Below, one piece after another: positions 1 through 9,155 of a stretch of DNA of 64,000 bases. Every line of letters begins with the position of its first letter. Within the stretch, counting starts at the first letter, position 1. The position numbers and the translations under genes were made by a program. The DNA comes from Polyangia bacterium (lineage in GTDB: Bacteria > Myxococcota_A > Polyangia > Nannocystales > Nannocystaceae), in assembly GCA_030429545.1 (NCBI GenBank), contig JAUIFF010000005.1, positions 124,001 through 188,000 of the forward strand, read 5' to 3'. The notes beneath the pieces were generated by a model. That model saw nothing but the letters and a program-made list of their open reading frames with translations. It searched no databases and had not been told where the DNA came from.

Positions 1-793
1 CAGTTTGCCGGCCTCGTCGACGGTGATGTCACCCGAGAGGATGATGAAGGCGTTGTTGGCCTTGTAGAAGTTGTCGTGGAACTTCTTGATGCCGTCTAGG
101 CTGATGCCGTCGATCTGGGCCTCCGTTGCGAGCGGGCGGCCGTAGGGGTGGCCTTCGGGATAGGCGACCATGCCAAACAGCGTGTCGGCCAGGGTGCCGG
201 AGTCGGACTTGGCCGATTTGAGGGCGGTCTTGGCCTGCTTTTTGAGTTTGTCGAGGGCGTCGGCCGGGAACTTCGGGTTCATGACCTCGTCGGCCATGAG
301 CGTGAGGGCGAGTTCCAAGTCGCGCTTGAGCACGCGGGTGCTGACAAACGTGTTGTGGACCCCGGCACCGGCGTTGAGGCTGCCACCGACCTGCTCGATG
401 GCGGCGTCGATCTTGGCCTTGGTGCGTTTTTTGGTGCCCTCACCGAGCATTTCGGCGGTCATTTCGGCCAGGAACTCATCGTCCATGGTGCCGGCGTTGA
501 TCACCAGTTGGGCGCTGACCAGCGGGACCTCGTGGTTTTCGACCACGTACACGCGCAGCCCGTTGTTCTCGAGCATAAAGCTCTGGATCTCGGGGAACTG
601 CACCGGCTTGGCTGCAGTCGGTGGCGGGGGGTCGGCATAGACCCGCTGGGGGGCCTCGGGAGCCGGTGCGGGTGCGGGGGTAGGCGCGGGCATGGGCGGT
701 TGTGGGTCTTCGACTTTTTTACAGCCGCTGAGCAGTACCGCGGCACCCAGGGACAAAAGGCACAGTCCGGATTTGATTCGTTGCATCTGCATG
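1..793 (-). CDS. M16-family peptidase homologue, zinc motif lost, lipoprotein (3' part outside window)
   Basis: The gene reads leftwards and runs off the window edge, so about 264 N-terminal residues are visible. The start is ATG at 793, because AAAGGA lies about 10 nt upstream; a second ATG at 787 is less well spaced. The N-terminus is a lipoprotein signal ending in LLSGC, followed by a Pro/Ala-rich linker. The M16 fold is recognisable (FMLENNGLRVYVVENHEVP, then a GGSLNAGAG stretch), but where active M16 enzymes have HxxEH this protein has EMTAE, so all three catalytic positions are replaced. This is the pattern of the non-catalytic subunit of a two-subunit M16B peptidase (compare alpha and beta mitochondrial processing peptidase). 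It lies 23 bp downstream of the catalytic homologue and is probably cotranscribed with it. A periplasm-facing heterodimer is inferred. Confidence 0.85.
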
Positions 794-816
794 TTGATCA
801 CGTCCTTTCGTGCAAC

Positions 817-2244
817 TTAGAGGCCACCCATGGCCGGCATGGCGCCGCCACCAGGTTGGATCTCGAGGGAGAGGAGGTTGTCGTTGAGGTAGGTGTTGGC
901 GACCCGCTTGATGTCGGCCGGGGTGACGGCCTGGTAGCGCTCGAGCTCGGTGAGCACGTATTTGGGGTCGTTGTGAAACAGGGCTCCGGAGGCGATCGCC
1001 ATGGCCCGGCCTTGGTTGGTGGCCAGGGTCGAAACGGTCTGCATCACCTGGGCGTTGATCGCCTTTTGCAGCTCGTTTTTCTTGATGCCCTTTTTCTGCA
1101 CCTTCTTGACCTCGTCTTGGATCACCTTGGTGATGTCCTCGATTTTGGAGTCGGGCAGGGGGACGGCTTGGACAAACACCAGGCCCGCGTCGCGCAGGGC
1201 GAAGTTGGTGCCGCCGGCAAATGCCACGAGCTTCTTTTCGTCCTGGAGGATTTTGGGGATCCGGGCCGAGTCACCGACCAGCAGGATGTTGCCCAAAAGG
1301 TCCAAGGCGTGGCGGTCGGCGTGCTTGTCGTTGACCGTGTGCCAGCCGTAGAGGTACAGCGCCTGCTGGGCGAGCGGGTCTTTGACCGTCTTTTTGAGCG
1401 GCTTTTTGGGGTCGAGTGTGATCTGGCGTTCGGGCGGCCGCGCTTGGCCCTTGGGGATGTCGCCGAAGTACTGGTTCACTTTTTGTTGAACCTCGGCAAA
1501 CGTGACATCGCCGACCAGCACCAGGACCGCGTTGTCGGTCGAGTAGTACTGGTTGAAGAACTGCTGCACGTAGTCGACCTCGACCGAGTTGAGGTCTTCG
1601 AGGCTGCCGATCACGGGGTGGTCGTAGCCGGTGCCCTGCCAGGCCTCGGCGAGCCAGTTTTGGATCGCGGCCGAGTAGGGGACGTTGTCCATCCGCATCG
1701 CCTTTTCTTCTTTGACGGCGTTGCGTTGGTTTTCAAAGTTTTCGCTTGTGATCTCGAGCGAGCGCAGGCGGTCGGACTCGAGCCACAGCCCCAGGTCGAG
1801 GTACTGGCTGGGGAGGTTGTTGTAGTAGATGGTTTGGTCGAAGCTGGTGCCGGCGTTGTTGCTGCCGCCGACGCGCTGGACGAAGGTCAGGTGCCCCATC
1901 GGCGGCACGTTTTTCGAGCCCTCGAACATCATGTGCTCGAACAGGTGGGCAAAACCGGTTTTGCCCGGGACCTCGTTGCGCGAGCCGACGTCGTAGATCA
2001 GCGTCATGTTGAACGCCGGGGTCGAGTGGTCCTCGACCACATAGACGCGCAGGCCGTTTTGCAGGGTGAACTCTTGGACCGGCAGGTCAAAGGTCACACC
2101 GGATTTGGCCGACTTTTTCTTCTTGGCCCGTTTGGGCGCATCATCGCCGGCGTAGGCGGGGGTAGGGGTTGTCATGGCGCCGGCACCCACGGCCATCGCC
2201 AGGGTTCCCGTGCATATCAAACGACGCAGACTTCGATGCGACAT
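817..2244 (-). CDS. M16-family (insulinase-like) zinc metallopeptidase, catalytic subunit
   Basis: A 475-aa protein with an N-terminal signal peptide (hydrophobic to about residue 30, then AYA|GDD) and a Lys-rich linker. The inverted zinc motif HLFEH is intact at residues 100-104, and the third ligand lies in the NAVKEEKAM segment (E179/E180), so this is the active member of the pair. GGSNNAGTSFDQTIYY follows the zinc motif as in M16B enzymes. A GGAG element lies about 12 nt before the ATG at 2244. It probably degrades peptides in the periplasm as a heterodimer with the motif-less homologue encoded 23 bp downstream. The substrate cannot be read from sequence. Confidence 0.92.
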   Translation of the reverse strand: MSHRSLRRLICTGTLAMAVGAGAMTTPTPAYAGDDAPKRAKKKKSAKSGVTFDLPVQEFTLQNGLRVYVVEDHSTPAFNMTLIYDVGSRNEVPGKTGFAHLFEHMMFEGSKNVPPMGHLTFVQRVGGSNNAGTSFDQTIYYNNLPSQYLDLGLWLESDRLRSLEITSENFENQRNAVKEEKAMRMDNVPYSAAIQNWLAEAWQGTGYDHPVIGSLEDLNSVEVDYVQQFFNQYYSTDNAVLVLVGDVTFAEVQQKVNQYFGDIPKGQARPPERQITLDPKKPLKKTVKDPLAQQALYLYGWHTVNDKHADRHALDLLGNILLVGDSARIPKILQDEKKLVAFAGGTNFALRDAGLVFVQAVPLPDSKIEDITKVIQDEVKKVQKKGIKKNELQKAINAQVMQTVSTLATNQGRAMAIASGALFHNDPKYVLTELERYQAVTPADIKRVANTYLNDNLLSLEIQPGGGAMPAMGGL

Positions 2245-2575
2245 CGCGTAGCTATCTCCTCATTGGTCCTGGACACAGGACAGGGTGCGCGGACCCTATC
2301 ACAATTCGACTTTGTTGCTGGCCCGCGCCCTTGCGGACCCGTTGGCGACGACGGGAGTTTCCCGCGGAGGTTGTGACCTGAACATGTGTCGTCCACCGCG
2401 GTCGGCTCCGGCCGTCAGGCGAGCAGACGATCCCGGCGGTCCGTGAGGTCCCCCGCTCGCGGCGTTTGACAGGGTTTTCACAGACCATGGACAGCGTTCG
2501 CTCAAACCCCTCAGAACGTGGATTTAGGGTTGTTTGGCCACTTTGTCCGGCGGCCGCGACCGGGTTGACGACGTG

Positions 2576-2604
2576 TTGACACCGCGGCGCCGCAATCCTA
2601 TAAA
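2576..2604 (+). promoter_or_regulatory. Sigma70-type promoter for the tRNA-Gln/prs cluster
   Basis: TTGACA at 2576-2581 and TATAAA at 2599-2604 are separated by exactly 17 bp. This is a near-consensus housekeeping promoter and the best one visible in the window. Initiation about 7 bp downstream would give a leader of roughly 40 nt before the tRNA. The stretch 2245-2575 to its left carries only the 5' flank of the divergent M16 operon and no gene I can support. Confidence 0.8.
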
Positions 2605-2649
2605 CCGCGCCGTTGACGGGCGCTTGCGGGCGTCGCAGCCAACAAACAT

Positions 2650-2720
2650 TGGGGCGTCGGCAAGTGGTAAGCCATCGGTTTTTGGTACCGACATTCGTAG
2701 GTTCGATCCCTACCGCCCCA
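2650..2720 (+). tRNA. tRNA-Gln (anticodon TTG)
   Basis: The 71-nt sequence folds as a complete cloverleaf. The acceptor stem is TGGGGCG/CGCCCCA, the D arm GGC...GCC, the anticodon stem TCGGT/ACCGA with loop TTTTGGT (anticodon TTG), and the T arm GTAGG/CCTAC with TTCGATC in the loop. The U1-A72 pair and the body closely resemble E. coli tRNA-Gln. CCA is not encoded; GTC follows. It lies between a consensus promoter and prs, an order (tRNA-Gln, prs, rplY, pth) also known in gamma-proteobacteria such as Pseudomonas. Confidence 0.96.
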
Positions 2721-2834
2721 GTCCTCACTTCCCTCTCTACGCAACGTCCGGCGATGCAGCTCCCGGATCACTGGACTTGCAGCATTTGTGGCAGGCCCGT
2801 CCTGTCACCACATCCGGGGTAGGGAGAGCTTCGC

Positions 2835-3779
2835 TTGAACAAAACCCTGACCATCTTTAGTGGGAACGCCAACCCGCCGCTGGCCGAGGAGATTTGTAAG
2901 CACGTTGGGATCGCGCCGGGGGACAGCAAGGTCTCGCGGTTTGCCGACGGCGAAATCTTTGTCGAGATCGGCGAGAACGTGCGTGGGGTCAACTGCTTTA
3001 TCGTGCAGCCGACCTGCGCCCCGACCAACGACTCGCTGATGGAGTTGTTGATCATGATCGATGCTCTCAAGCGTGCCAGCGCCGGGAGCATCGTCGCGAT
3101 CTTGCCGTACTTCGGCTACGCCCGGCAGGACCGCAAGTCCAAGCCCCGCACGCCGATATCGGCGAAGTTGGTCGCCGATCTGTTGACCGCCGCCGGGGCC
3201 ACCCGGGTGCTCTCGGTCGATCTCCACGCCGGCCAGATCCAGGGCTTTTTCAACATCCCGTTTGACCACCTCTACGCCAGCCCGGTGTTCCGCGGCATTT
3301 TGCGTTCGGAGTTCAAGCCCGACGAGACCGTTGTGGTCTCGCCCGATGCCGGCGGCGTCGAGCGGGCCCGGGTCTACTCCAAGATCCTGGGTTGTACCCT
3401 GGCGATCATCGACAAGCGGCGCGAGGCGGCCAATGTGAGCCAAGTCCACCACCTGATCGGCGACGTCGAGGGCAAGCGGGCCATCTTGGTCGACGACATC
3501 ATCGATACCGCGGGCACCCTGTGTAACGCCGCCAAGGCGGTCAAGGCCCACGGCGCGAGCGAGGTCTATGCCGCCGCCACCCACGGGGTGCTCTCGGGCC
3601 CGGCGATCGACCGTATCAACAACTCGGTGCTCACCAAGGTGTGGGTCACCAACACGATTCCACAGTCTGAGCGGGTCGCCGCCTGCGACCGCCTCGAGGT
3701 CGTTAGCCTGGGCCCGTTGTTGGCCGAGGCTATCCGCCGCATCCACCACGGAGATTCGATTTCGAGTCTGTTTATTTGA
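2835..3779 (+). CDS. prs: Ribose-phosphate pyrophosphokinase (PRPP synthetase)
   Basis: A 314-aa cytosolic enzyme that transfers pyrophosphate from ATP to ribose 5-phosphate, giving PRPP for nucleotide, His and Trp synthesis. Family motifs are present: DLHAGQIQGFF at 129-139, SPDAGG at 169-174, the flexible-loop DKRR at 193-196 and the PRPP-binding VDDIIDTAGT at 219-228. Length is typical for class I enzymes. The start codon is TTG, supported by AGGGAG at 2821-2826 with 8 nt spacing; no better start lies nearby. It follows tRNA-Gln and probably shares its promoter. Confidence 0.97.
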   Translation: MNKTLTIFSGNANPPLAEEICKHVGIAPGDSKVSRFADGEIFVEIGENVRGVNCFIVQPTCAPTNDSLMELLIMIDALKRASAGSIVAILPYFGYARQDRKSKPRTPISAKLVADLLTAAGATRVLSVDLHAGQIQGFFNIPFDHLYASPVFRGILRSEFKPDETVVVSPDAGGVERARVYSKILGCTLAIIDKRREAANVSQVHHLIGDVEGKRAILVDDIIDTAGTLCNAAKAVKAHGASEVYAAATHGVLSGPAIDRINNSVLTKVWVTNTIPQSERVAACDRLEVVSLGPLLAEAIRRIHHGDSISSLFI

Positions 3780-3908
3780 GTTCACCGGCGCGACACCTGG
3801 CCGTCAACTCGGCCGGTGATGGTCCGCGCGAGTCTGTCTGCTAACGGCGGCGAGCCCCGGATTGTCGTGGGCACCCACCCGTTGGCAACAACCTAGAAAA
3901 GCAAGCAA

Positions 3909-4520
3909 ATGAAAAACAACCAACGAGAGATCACGGTGCAGCTGCGCACCCAAACCGGCAAGGGTGCCGCACGTCGCGTCCGTCGTGGCGGCCTGATTCC
4001 GGGCGTCGTCTACGGCAAGGGTGGCGAGCATGTGTGTGTGCAACTCGACCCCAAGGAGTTTCGCAAGTCGCTCGACCCGGTGCGCAAGCTCAACACCTTT
4101 TTCAAGCTCACGATCGCCGGCGACAAGCCGGTGACCGAAGCTGCGATCATCGCCGACCACCAGGTCAATGCCCTCAAAGATGCGGTGATTCACGTCGACT
4201 TCTTGCGGGTCGACCCCGAGCAAGAAATCACCACCAAGATCCCGGTCAACTACTCGGGTCGTTCGGTCGGTGTGCTCGCCGGTGGCAAGCTCAAAACCTT
4301 CTTGCGGTACGTCAAAATCTCGGCTCGCCCGGGGGACATTCCCGAGTCGCTCGAGGTCGACATCACCCCGCTGAAGGCCAACGACACCCTGCGGATCAAA
4401 GACGTGTCGATCGAGGACGTTCGCATCCTCGAAAACCCCAGCCAGCCGCTGGCGTTTGTCGCTCCGCCCAAGGCCAAAAAGGCCGAGGCCGAGGACGACA
4501 AGAAAAAGAAGAAAAAGTAG
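3909..4520 (+). CDS. rplY: 50S ribosomal protein bL25 (Ctc/TL5 type)
   Basis: This 203-aa protein is the long, two-domain form of bL25. An N-terminal 5S rRNA-binding beta-barrel (GKGAARRVRRGGLIPGVVYG, residues 18-37) is followed by the TL5/Ctc domain from about residue 95 (EITTKIPVNYSG). The C-terminus ends in a run of lysines after an acidic patch. It stabilises 5S rRNA in the large subunit, and longer forms are induced by stress in other bacteria. It sits between prs and pth, the usual neighbourhood. The start ATG has only a weak purine-rich leader (AGAAAAGCAAGCAA). Confidence 0.95.
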   Translation: MKNNQREITVQLRTQTGKGAARRVRRGGLIPGVVYGKGGEHVCVQLDPKEFRKSLDPVRKLNTFFKLTIAGDKPVTEAAIIADHQVNALKDAVIHVDFLRVDPEQEITTKIPVNYSGRSVGVLAGGKLKTFLRYVKISARPGDIPESLEVDITPLKANDTLRIKDVSIEDVRILENPSQPLAFVAPPKAKKAEAEDDKKKKKK

Positions 4521-4553
4521 TCGACCCCGGCACTCGCGGTTTGGTGATGCACG

Positions 4554-5165
4554 ATGGTCGACAACTCCCCATGGCTCTTGGTCGGGCTCGGCAACCCCGG
4601 GCCCGGCTACGCCGGTCACCGACACAACGTCGGGTTTATGGCCGTCGAAGCCTTTTGCGACCAATTCGTGCCGGCGCCCGTATGGAGCGAGCGCCACAAG
4701 GGCCAGGTGGCTTCGGTCCGGTTCAACGGCATCCGGGCCGTGGCCCTCAAACCGCAAACTTTTATGAACCGCAGTGGTCAAAGTGTGGCTGCTGCGGCGC
4801 GTTACTTTCGAATCCCCCCCGAGCAGATCGTCGTCGTGCACGACGAACTCGACTTTCCCCTGGCACGGCTGGCCATCAAAGTCGGCGGGGGGCACGGGGG
4901 GCACAACGGGCTGCGGGACATCATTTCCCAGCTCGGCTCCCGCGACTTCATTCGCATCCGCTTCGGCATCGGACGGCCTGTCCGCGGCGAGGTCACCCCA
5001 CACGTGTTGGGGAACTTTGCGACCGCCGAACAGTTGCAGGTACAAGATGCCCTGCGCACGACCTGTGATGCGATGGGCTGCCTTTTACGCGAGGGCGTCA
5101 AGGCGGCCATGAACCAGTTCAACACCAAAGCTTCACGCAAGCCATCGCCCAAACCCAAACAATAG
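4554..5165 (+). CDS. pth: Peptidyl-tRNA hydrolase
   Basis: This 203-aa enzyme releases tRNA from prematurely dropped peptidyl-tRNA. Family signatures are GLGNPGPGY at 11-19 with N14 near the substrate, the catalytic histidine in HRHNVG (H24), TFMNRSG at 69-75, the catalytic aspartate in VVHDELD (D97), and GGGHGGHNGLRDI with N118. The C-terminal KPSPKPKQ tail is basic. It starts 33 bp after rplY and ends 24 bp before hppA, so it lies inside one transcription unit. Confidence 0.96.
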   Translation: MVDNSPWLLVGLGNPGPGYAGHRHNVGFMAVEAFCDQFVPAPVWSERHKGQVASVRFNGIRAVALKPQTFMNRSGQSVAAAARYFRIPPEQIVVVHDELDFPLARLAIKVGGGHGGHNGLRDIISQLGSRDFIRIRFGIGRPVRGEVTPHVLGNFATAEQLQVQDALRTTCDAMGCLLREGVKAAMNQFNTKASRKPSPKPKQ

Positions 5166-5189
5166 CGGCGATTCAAAGGAACAAATCCC

Positions 5190-7403
5190 GTGGACATGCA
5201 AACACTCTTTTACCTCGTGCCGGCATCCGGGCTCGTCGCGCTGGCCTACGCCGCCGTCACGACCGGTTGGATCGGCAAACAAGATGCCGGCAACGACCGG
5301 ATGAAAAAAATCGGCGAGCAGATCTTCCGCGGCGCCATGGCCTTCTTGGCCGCCGAGTACAAGGTCTTGACAGTCTTCGTGCTGTTGGTCGCCGGCCTCC
5401 TCTCCTACATGTACACGACCATCCCCGGTGGTTCGTGGATGGTGGGTGTGGCCTTCTTGGCCGGTGCACTTTGCTCGGGTCTCGCCGGCTACTTCGGTAT
5501 GCGGGTGGCCACCCGGGCCAATGTCCGGACCGCCGCCGCTGCCCGTACCGGTCTCGCACCAGCCCTCACTGTCGCCTTCCGCGGTGGTGCCGTCATGGGC
5601 ATGTGCGTCGTCGGCCTCGCGCTGCTCGGCTTCGGCGTGCTGTTCAACCTACTGATCGGCGACATGGACCTGTTTGGTCTGCTCGGCTCCGGCAAGATGA
5701 TGGAGGCCCAAATCGGTCTCAACCAAGTCATCAGCATCATGGCCGGGTTCTCGATGGGCGCCTCCTCGATCGCCCTGTTCGCCCGCGTCGGTGGTGGCAT
5801 CTACACCAAGGCCGCGGACGTCGGTGCCGACCTGGTCGGCAAGGTCGAAGCCGGGATCCCCGAGGACCACTTCCTCAACCCCGCCACCATCGCCGACAAC
5901 GTCGGTGACAACGTCGGTGACGTCGCTGGCATGGGTGCCGACCTGTTCGAGTCGTACATCGGCTCGATCCTCGGTGCCATGATCCTCGGTGCCGTCGCCT
6001 CGCAGGGGTGGATGGGCGCTGTCGCCATTCCGCTGCTGATCGCCGCTGCCGGTGTCGTCATCTCGGTGCTCATGACCTACGTCGTGCGCACCAAAGAAGG
6101 TGGCAACCCGCAGGTCGCCCTCGACATCGGCGCATTCGGTGCAGCTGCACTGATGCTCCCGATCTCCTACTTCATCATCGACTTCGCGGTGAACGAAGCC
6201 GGTGGCACGATCGCCCTGGGCGTCGGTTCCAACGTGCTCAACGTCGGTACCGTCGACCTGATGGTGGCGATGGTCTCCGGTCTCGTCGCCGGTGTCGCCA
6301 TCGGTATCATCACCGGTTACTACTGCTCCAAGGGCAAGCGCCCGGTCAACAGCATCGTCGACCAGTCCAAGACCGGTCCTGCGACCAACATCATCGCCGG
6401 CATCGGTATTGGCTTTGAGTCGACGGCTCTGCCGATCGTCCTGATCGCCATCGCGATCTTCGCCGCCGATGCCTACGCCGGACTCTACGGTGTGGCCCTG
6501 GCCGCCCTGGGCATGCTCTCGACCACCGGCATTCAGCTGGCTGTCGATGCCTACGGTCCGATTTCGGATAACGCCGGTGGTATCGCCGAGATGAGTGGCC
6601 TGCCCCCGCAGGTCCGCGAGCGCACCGACAACCTCGACGCCGTGGGCAACACCACCGCCGCCATCGGTAAGGGCTTCGCCATCGCCTCGGCTGCCCTCGC
6701 TGCCCTGTCGCTGTTCGCCGCCTACCGCGGTCTCGCCCTCCAGGGTCAAGACCTCATCCTCACCGAGCCCAAGGTCCTCATCGGCCTGCTGCTCGGCGGC
6801 ATGCTTCCGTTCCTGTTCTCCGCCATGGCCATGCGTGCCGTCGGTGATGCAGCCATGGACATGATCACCGAGGTCCGTCGCCAGTTCCGCGACATTCCGG
6901 TGCTGCGTGAGGCCCTGACGATCGTCGCCAAGGCCGAAGAAGAAGAGCGGGCACTGACCGCCGAAGAAGACGCCCAAGTCATTGCCGCCGGTGAAAAAAC
7001 CGAGGTCGAGCGCTGCGTCGCCATCTCGACCCAGGCTTCGATCCGCCGCATGATTCAACCGGGCTTGCTCGCCATGATCTGCCCGGTCGTGGTCGGGTTT
7101 TGGTCGGCAGAGGCCCTCGGTGGTCTGCTCGCCGGTACCCTGGTCTCCGGCGTGATGTTGGCCATCTTCATGTCCAACGCCGGCGGTGCCTGGGACAACG
7201 CCAAAAAGCAGGTCGAGGACCAAAAGAAAGACCTCGGCGAGGGCAACAGCGGCAAGGGGTCGGAGCGTCACAAGGCCGCCGTTATCGGCGACACCGTGGG
7301 CGACCCCTTCAAAGACACCGCAGGCCCCAGCCTCAACATCCTCATCAAGCTGATGACGATTGTCGCGGTCGTGATTGCCCCGCTGCTCGCAGCCGGCAAC
7401 TAA
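5190..7403 (+). CDS. hppA: Membrane-bound, K+-dependent ion-translocating pyrophosphatase
   Basis: A 737-aa protein with about 16 hydrophobic helices, which couples PPi hydrolysis to H+ or Na+ transport across the inner membrane. The catalytic loops are [11 protein letters not shown] (210-220) and [17 protein letters not shown] (236-252), and the C-terminal counterpart [17 protein letters not shown] is also seen. After GNTT (486-489) comes Ala, not Lys, which marks the K+-dependent class; the pumped ion cannot be decided by eye. The start is GTG at 5190 with AAAGGA 9 nt upstream; the ATG at 5196 is too far from it. It could use PPi released by anabolic reactions, such as those consuming the PRPP made by upstream prs. 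Confidence 0.96.
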   Translation: MDMQTLFYLVPASGLVALAYAAVTTGWIGKQDAGNDRMKKIGEQIFRGAMAFLAAEYKVLTVFVLLVAGLLSYMYTTIPGGSWMVGVAFLAGALCSGLAGYFGMRVATRANVRTAAAARTGLAPALTVAFRGGAVMGMCVVGLALLGFGVLFNLLIGDMDLFGLLGSGKMMEAQIGLNQVISIMAGFSMGASSIALFARVGGGIYTKAADVGADLVGKVEAGIPEDHFLNPATIADNVGDNVGDVAGMGADLFESYIGSILGAMILGAVASQGWMGAVAIPLLIAAAGVVISVLMTYVVRTKEGGNPQVALDIGAFGAAALMLPISYFIIDFAVNEAGGTIALGVGSNVLNVGTVDLMVAMVSGLVAGVAIGIITGYYCSKGKRPVNSIVDQSKTGPATNIIAGIGIGFESTALPIVLIAIAIFAADAYAGLYGVALAALGMLSTTGIQLAVDAYGPISDNAGGIAEMSGLPPQVRERTDNLDAVGNTTAAIGKGFAIASAALAALSLFAAYRGLALQGQDLILTEPKVLIGLLLGGMLPFLFSAMAMRAVGDAAMDMITEVRRQFRDIPVLREALTIVAKAEEEERALTAEEDAQVIAAGEKTEVERCVAISTQASIRRMIQPGLLAMICPVVVGFWSAEALGGLLAGTLVSGVMLAIFMSNAGGAWDNAKKQVEDQKKDLGEGNSGKGSERHKAAVIGDTVGDPFKDTAGPSLNILIKLMTIVAVVIAPLLAAGN

Positions 7404-7431
7404 CCCACCTCTCGCACCCGCGAGTCAACGA

Positions 7432-7459
7432 CCCCCGCCACCGCGGGGGTTTTTGTTTT
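7432..7459 (+). terminator. Rho-independent terminator after hppA
   Basis: A perfect 7-bp stem CCCCCGC/GCGGGGG (7432-7438 and 7443-7449) with loop CACC is followed by TTTTTGTTTT. It closes the tRNA-Gln-prs-rplY-pth-hppA unit. Confidence 0.93.
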
Positions 7460-7811
7460 GGTTGCGGTTTTCGTGTGTGTGCATGGGATCAAGTTGTATA
7501 TGCGATTGATTCCAAGCGCGATGTGCACCGAAGCTCACGGCGGCCGGGATCACGCACAGCTTGTGATGGAGAGATCTATGCACAGGCACCGAGCACAATT
7601 TTTAGATGCAACGACTTCGTCACAAGCGGTTCAAACGCCATCTTGCAACCACCCTCAGATGCACTGTAGGTGGTCTTAAACGCCTATCGGTTGCGACGCC
7701 GGTAGGTACAAGAGAACACGCTAGGCGGCGCTGTCGGCCGATCCACAGAAATATGTGTATGCAGGCCTACAGCTATGGCTTAAGCGCCGTGCTAGACAGT
7801 GCGAGCACGTG
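7460..7811. other. Intergenic region upstream of the sigma-factor gene
   Basis: These 352 bp carry no convincing gene; short open frames here lack conserved features and codon bias. The stretch is less GC-rich than its surroundings, as expected for a promoter region, but I see no convincing -35/-10 pair. Confidence 0.5.
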
Positions 7812-8552
7812 ATGAACAACGAGCTCAAACTTGCGGTCCGCGAATATCTTCCTCGGCTCTATGCTTTTGCCTACCAAGTGGCCGGCGACCGCGAGTCGGC
7901 GCTGCGGTTTACCGAGGCATTGATTGCCGAGGTTGTCGAGGCGGGTCCCGCCGCCCTCGAGGGCGCACCCTCCCACGAGGAGGCGTTGGTCGGGCGCATG
8001 GGGAGATTGCTCGAGAGCCACCTGCCGCGTCACGCCGAGCACAGCTTTGCGATTTTAGAAAGCATCCTGCGCTCAGACGTCACCCAAGAGATCGACGAAG
8101 ACCTGGCCAATCGGCCATCCGACGTCCACGCGCTCCTGTGGGAGCTCAAGCGCTCGTGCCTCACCGCGGTGCTCGGTTGCCTGCCGCCGAGCGTGCGCCT
8201 GTCGTTTGTCCTCGTCGACCTCCACGGCTACAAAATCAAGCAGGCCGCCGACATGTTGGGCATCAAAGAGAGTGCCTTCCGCGTGCGGCTCACACGGGCC
8301 CGCAAGCGCCTCGAAGACTACCTGGCCCCGCGGTGCTCCCACCTCGACGCCATGAACCCGTGCCGCTGCGGAGGCCGGCTGGGGATTGCCCTGGAGGCCG
8401 AGTTTGTGCGCCCACCACCACATCGCTTAGATGTGCCTGAGGAGCCCTACGACGCGGCTCAGGCGTGCCGGAATACCCGGGTTTTGTATCGTTCGTTACC
8501 GGTGGTGAAAGCGACGGACGAAGCGTTGGCAAAGTTGATCGCCCGGCTGTGA
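7812..8552 (+). CDS. ECF-type RNA polymerase sigma factor with a Cys-rich C-terminal tail
   Basis: The 246-aa protein has a helical N-terminal region (sigma-2 like) and a clear sigma-4 helix-turn-helix near residues 120-165 (LPPSVRLSFVLVDLHGYKIK followed by AADMLGIKESAFRVRLTRAR). A cysteine motif follows (CSHLDAMNPCRCGGR), of the CxxxxxxNPCRC type found in a group of proteobacterial ECF sigma factors and probably metal-binding. Sigma region 2 is poorly conserved by eye. I chose ATG 7812 because the homology begins there; an in-frame ATG at 7755 would add 19 unconserved residues. No anti-sigma gene is adjacent, so control may be through the tail itself. Confidence 0.75.
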   Translation: MNNELKLAVREYLPRLYAFAYQVAGDRESALRFTEALIAEVVEAGPAALEGAPSHEEALVGRMGRLLESHLPRHAEHSFAILESILRSDVTQEIDEDLANRPSDVHALLWELKRSCLTAVLGCLPPSVRLSFVLVDLHGYKIKQAADMLGIKESAFRVRLTRARKRLEDYLAPRCSHLDAMNPCRCGGRLGIALEAEFVRPPPHRLDVPEEPYDAAQACRNTRVLYRSLPVVKATDEALAKLIARL

Positions 8553-8744
8553 GCGCAGGGTCGGTCTCCGGCCAAGAACTCCGCGCAAGTTAAGACGTTG
8601 GCAAACCTACATGGGTGTCTCTTTGGCCAGCTGGCTTGATCGGCGGACGTTGCTGTGTTTTTGACTAGATACGGCGGCGGACCAAAATTACCGTGTAAGG
8701 TTGGGTTGGTACACGGCGATCCTTGGACTTGCTAAACTTCACCG

Positions 8745-9140
8745 ATGCGTTGTGCTAGCAAATTTATGATTGTCGCTGTGCTTCTTGCTCCCGCCTGTGA
8801 TGCCCCCGAACCTGGCTCAACGGACACAAGTGCAGATTCTGAGAGTACGGGTGAGCCAACTGTCTGCGACCTGATCCCGGGCTCAAAATACAGGACTGTC
8901 AACATGTACGCGTTGGGCCCGGGCGAGCCGGCGACCGCCCGGCTTCCGTTGAACTTTGACGAGTCCGATGGGTACACCCGCAGCCATGGCGACTACCTTG
9001 AGGAGGGAACGTTCTCGTGTGCCGATGGTGTGATCGTGGGCGTCCCGAGCGACGCCAGTAATGAGTGGACGGGTACGCTGAGCGACGACGCTGTCATGCT
9101 CGTGATTGGCTCCGAGGAGTTCGAGCGAAGCGAGTCCTAA
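8745..9140 (+). CDS. Small predicted lipoprotein of unknown function
   Basis: The 131-aa protein has a short signal sequence ending in the lipobox LAPAC, then a Ser/Thr/Glu/Asp linker (about residues 20-37) and a compact acidic domain with two further cysteines (TVCDLIPGS and TFSCADG). I recognise no family. The linker style matches many other lipoproteins in the window. An internal ATG at 8766 is a possible alternative start. It is convergent with the phosphatase gene at 9156. Confidence 0.65.
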   Translation: MRCASKFMIVAVLLAPACDAPEPGSTDTSADSESTGEPTVCDLIPGSKYRTVNMYALGPGEPATARLPLNFDESDGYTRSHGDYLEEGTFSCADGVIVGVPSDASNEWTGTLSDDAVMLVIGSEEFERSES

Positions 9141-9155
9141 GGCGCTTGAGAGGCC

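Noticed and set aside
148..2376. Long plus-strand open frame opposite the two M16 genes
   Set aside because: It is the antisense reading of two genes with clear M16 motifs; its Gly/Val/Asp-rich composition is the usual shadow in GC-rich DNA.
2252..2728. Minus-strand frame through the promoter and tRNA-Gln
   Set aside because: It runs across a complete tRNA and a consensus promoter and shows no domain.
5649..7271. 540-codon minus-strand open frame opposite hppA
   Set aside because: Antisense shadow of a highly conserved pyrophosphatase gene, rich in Asp/Gly/His and without motifs.
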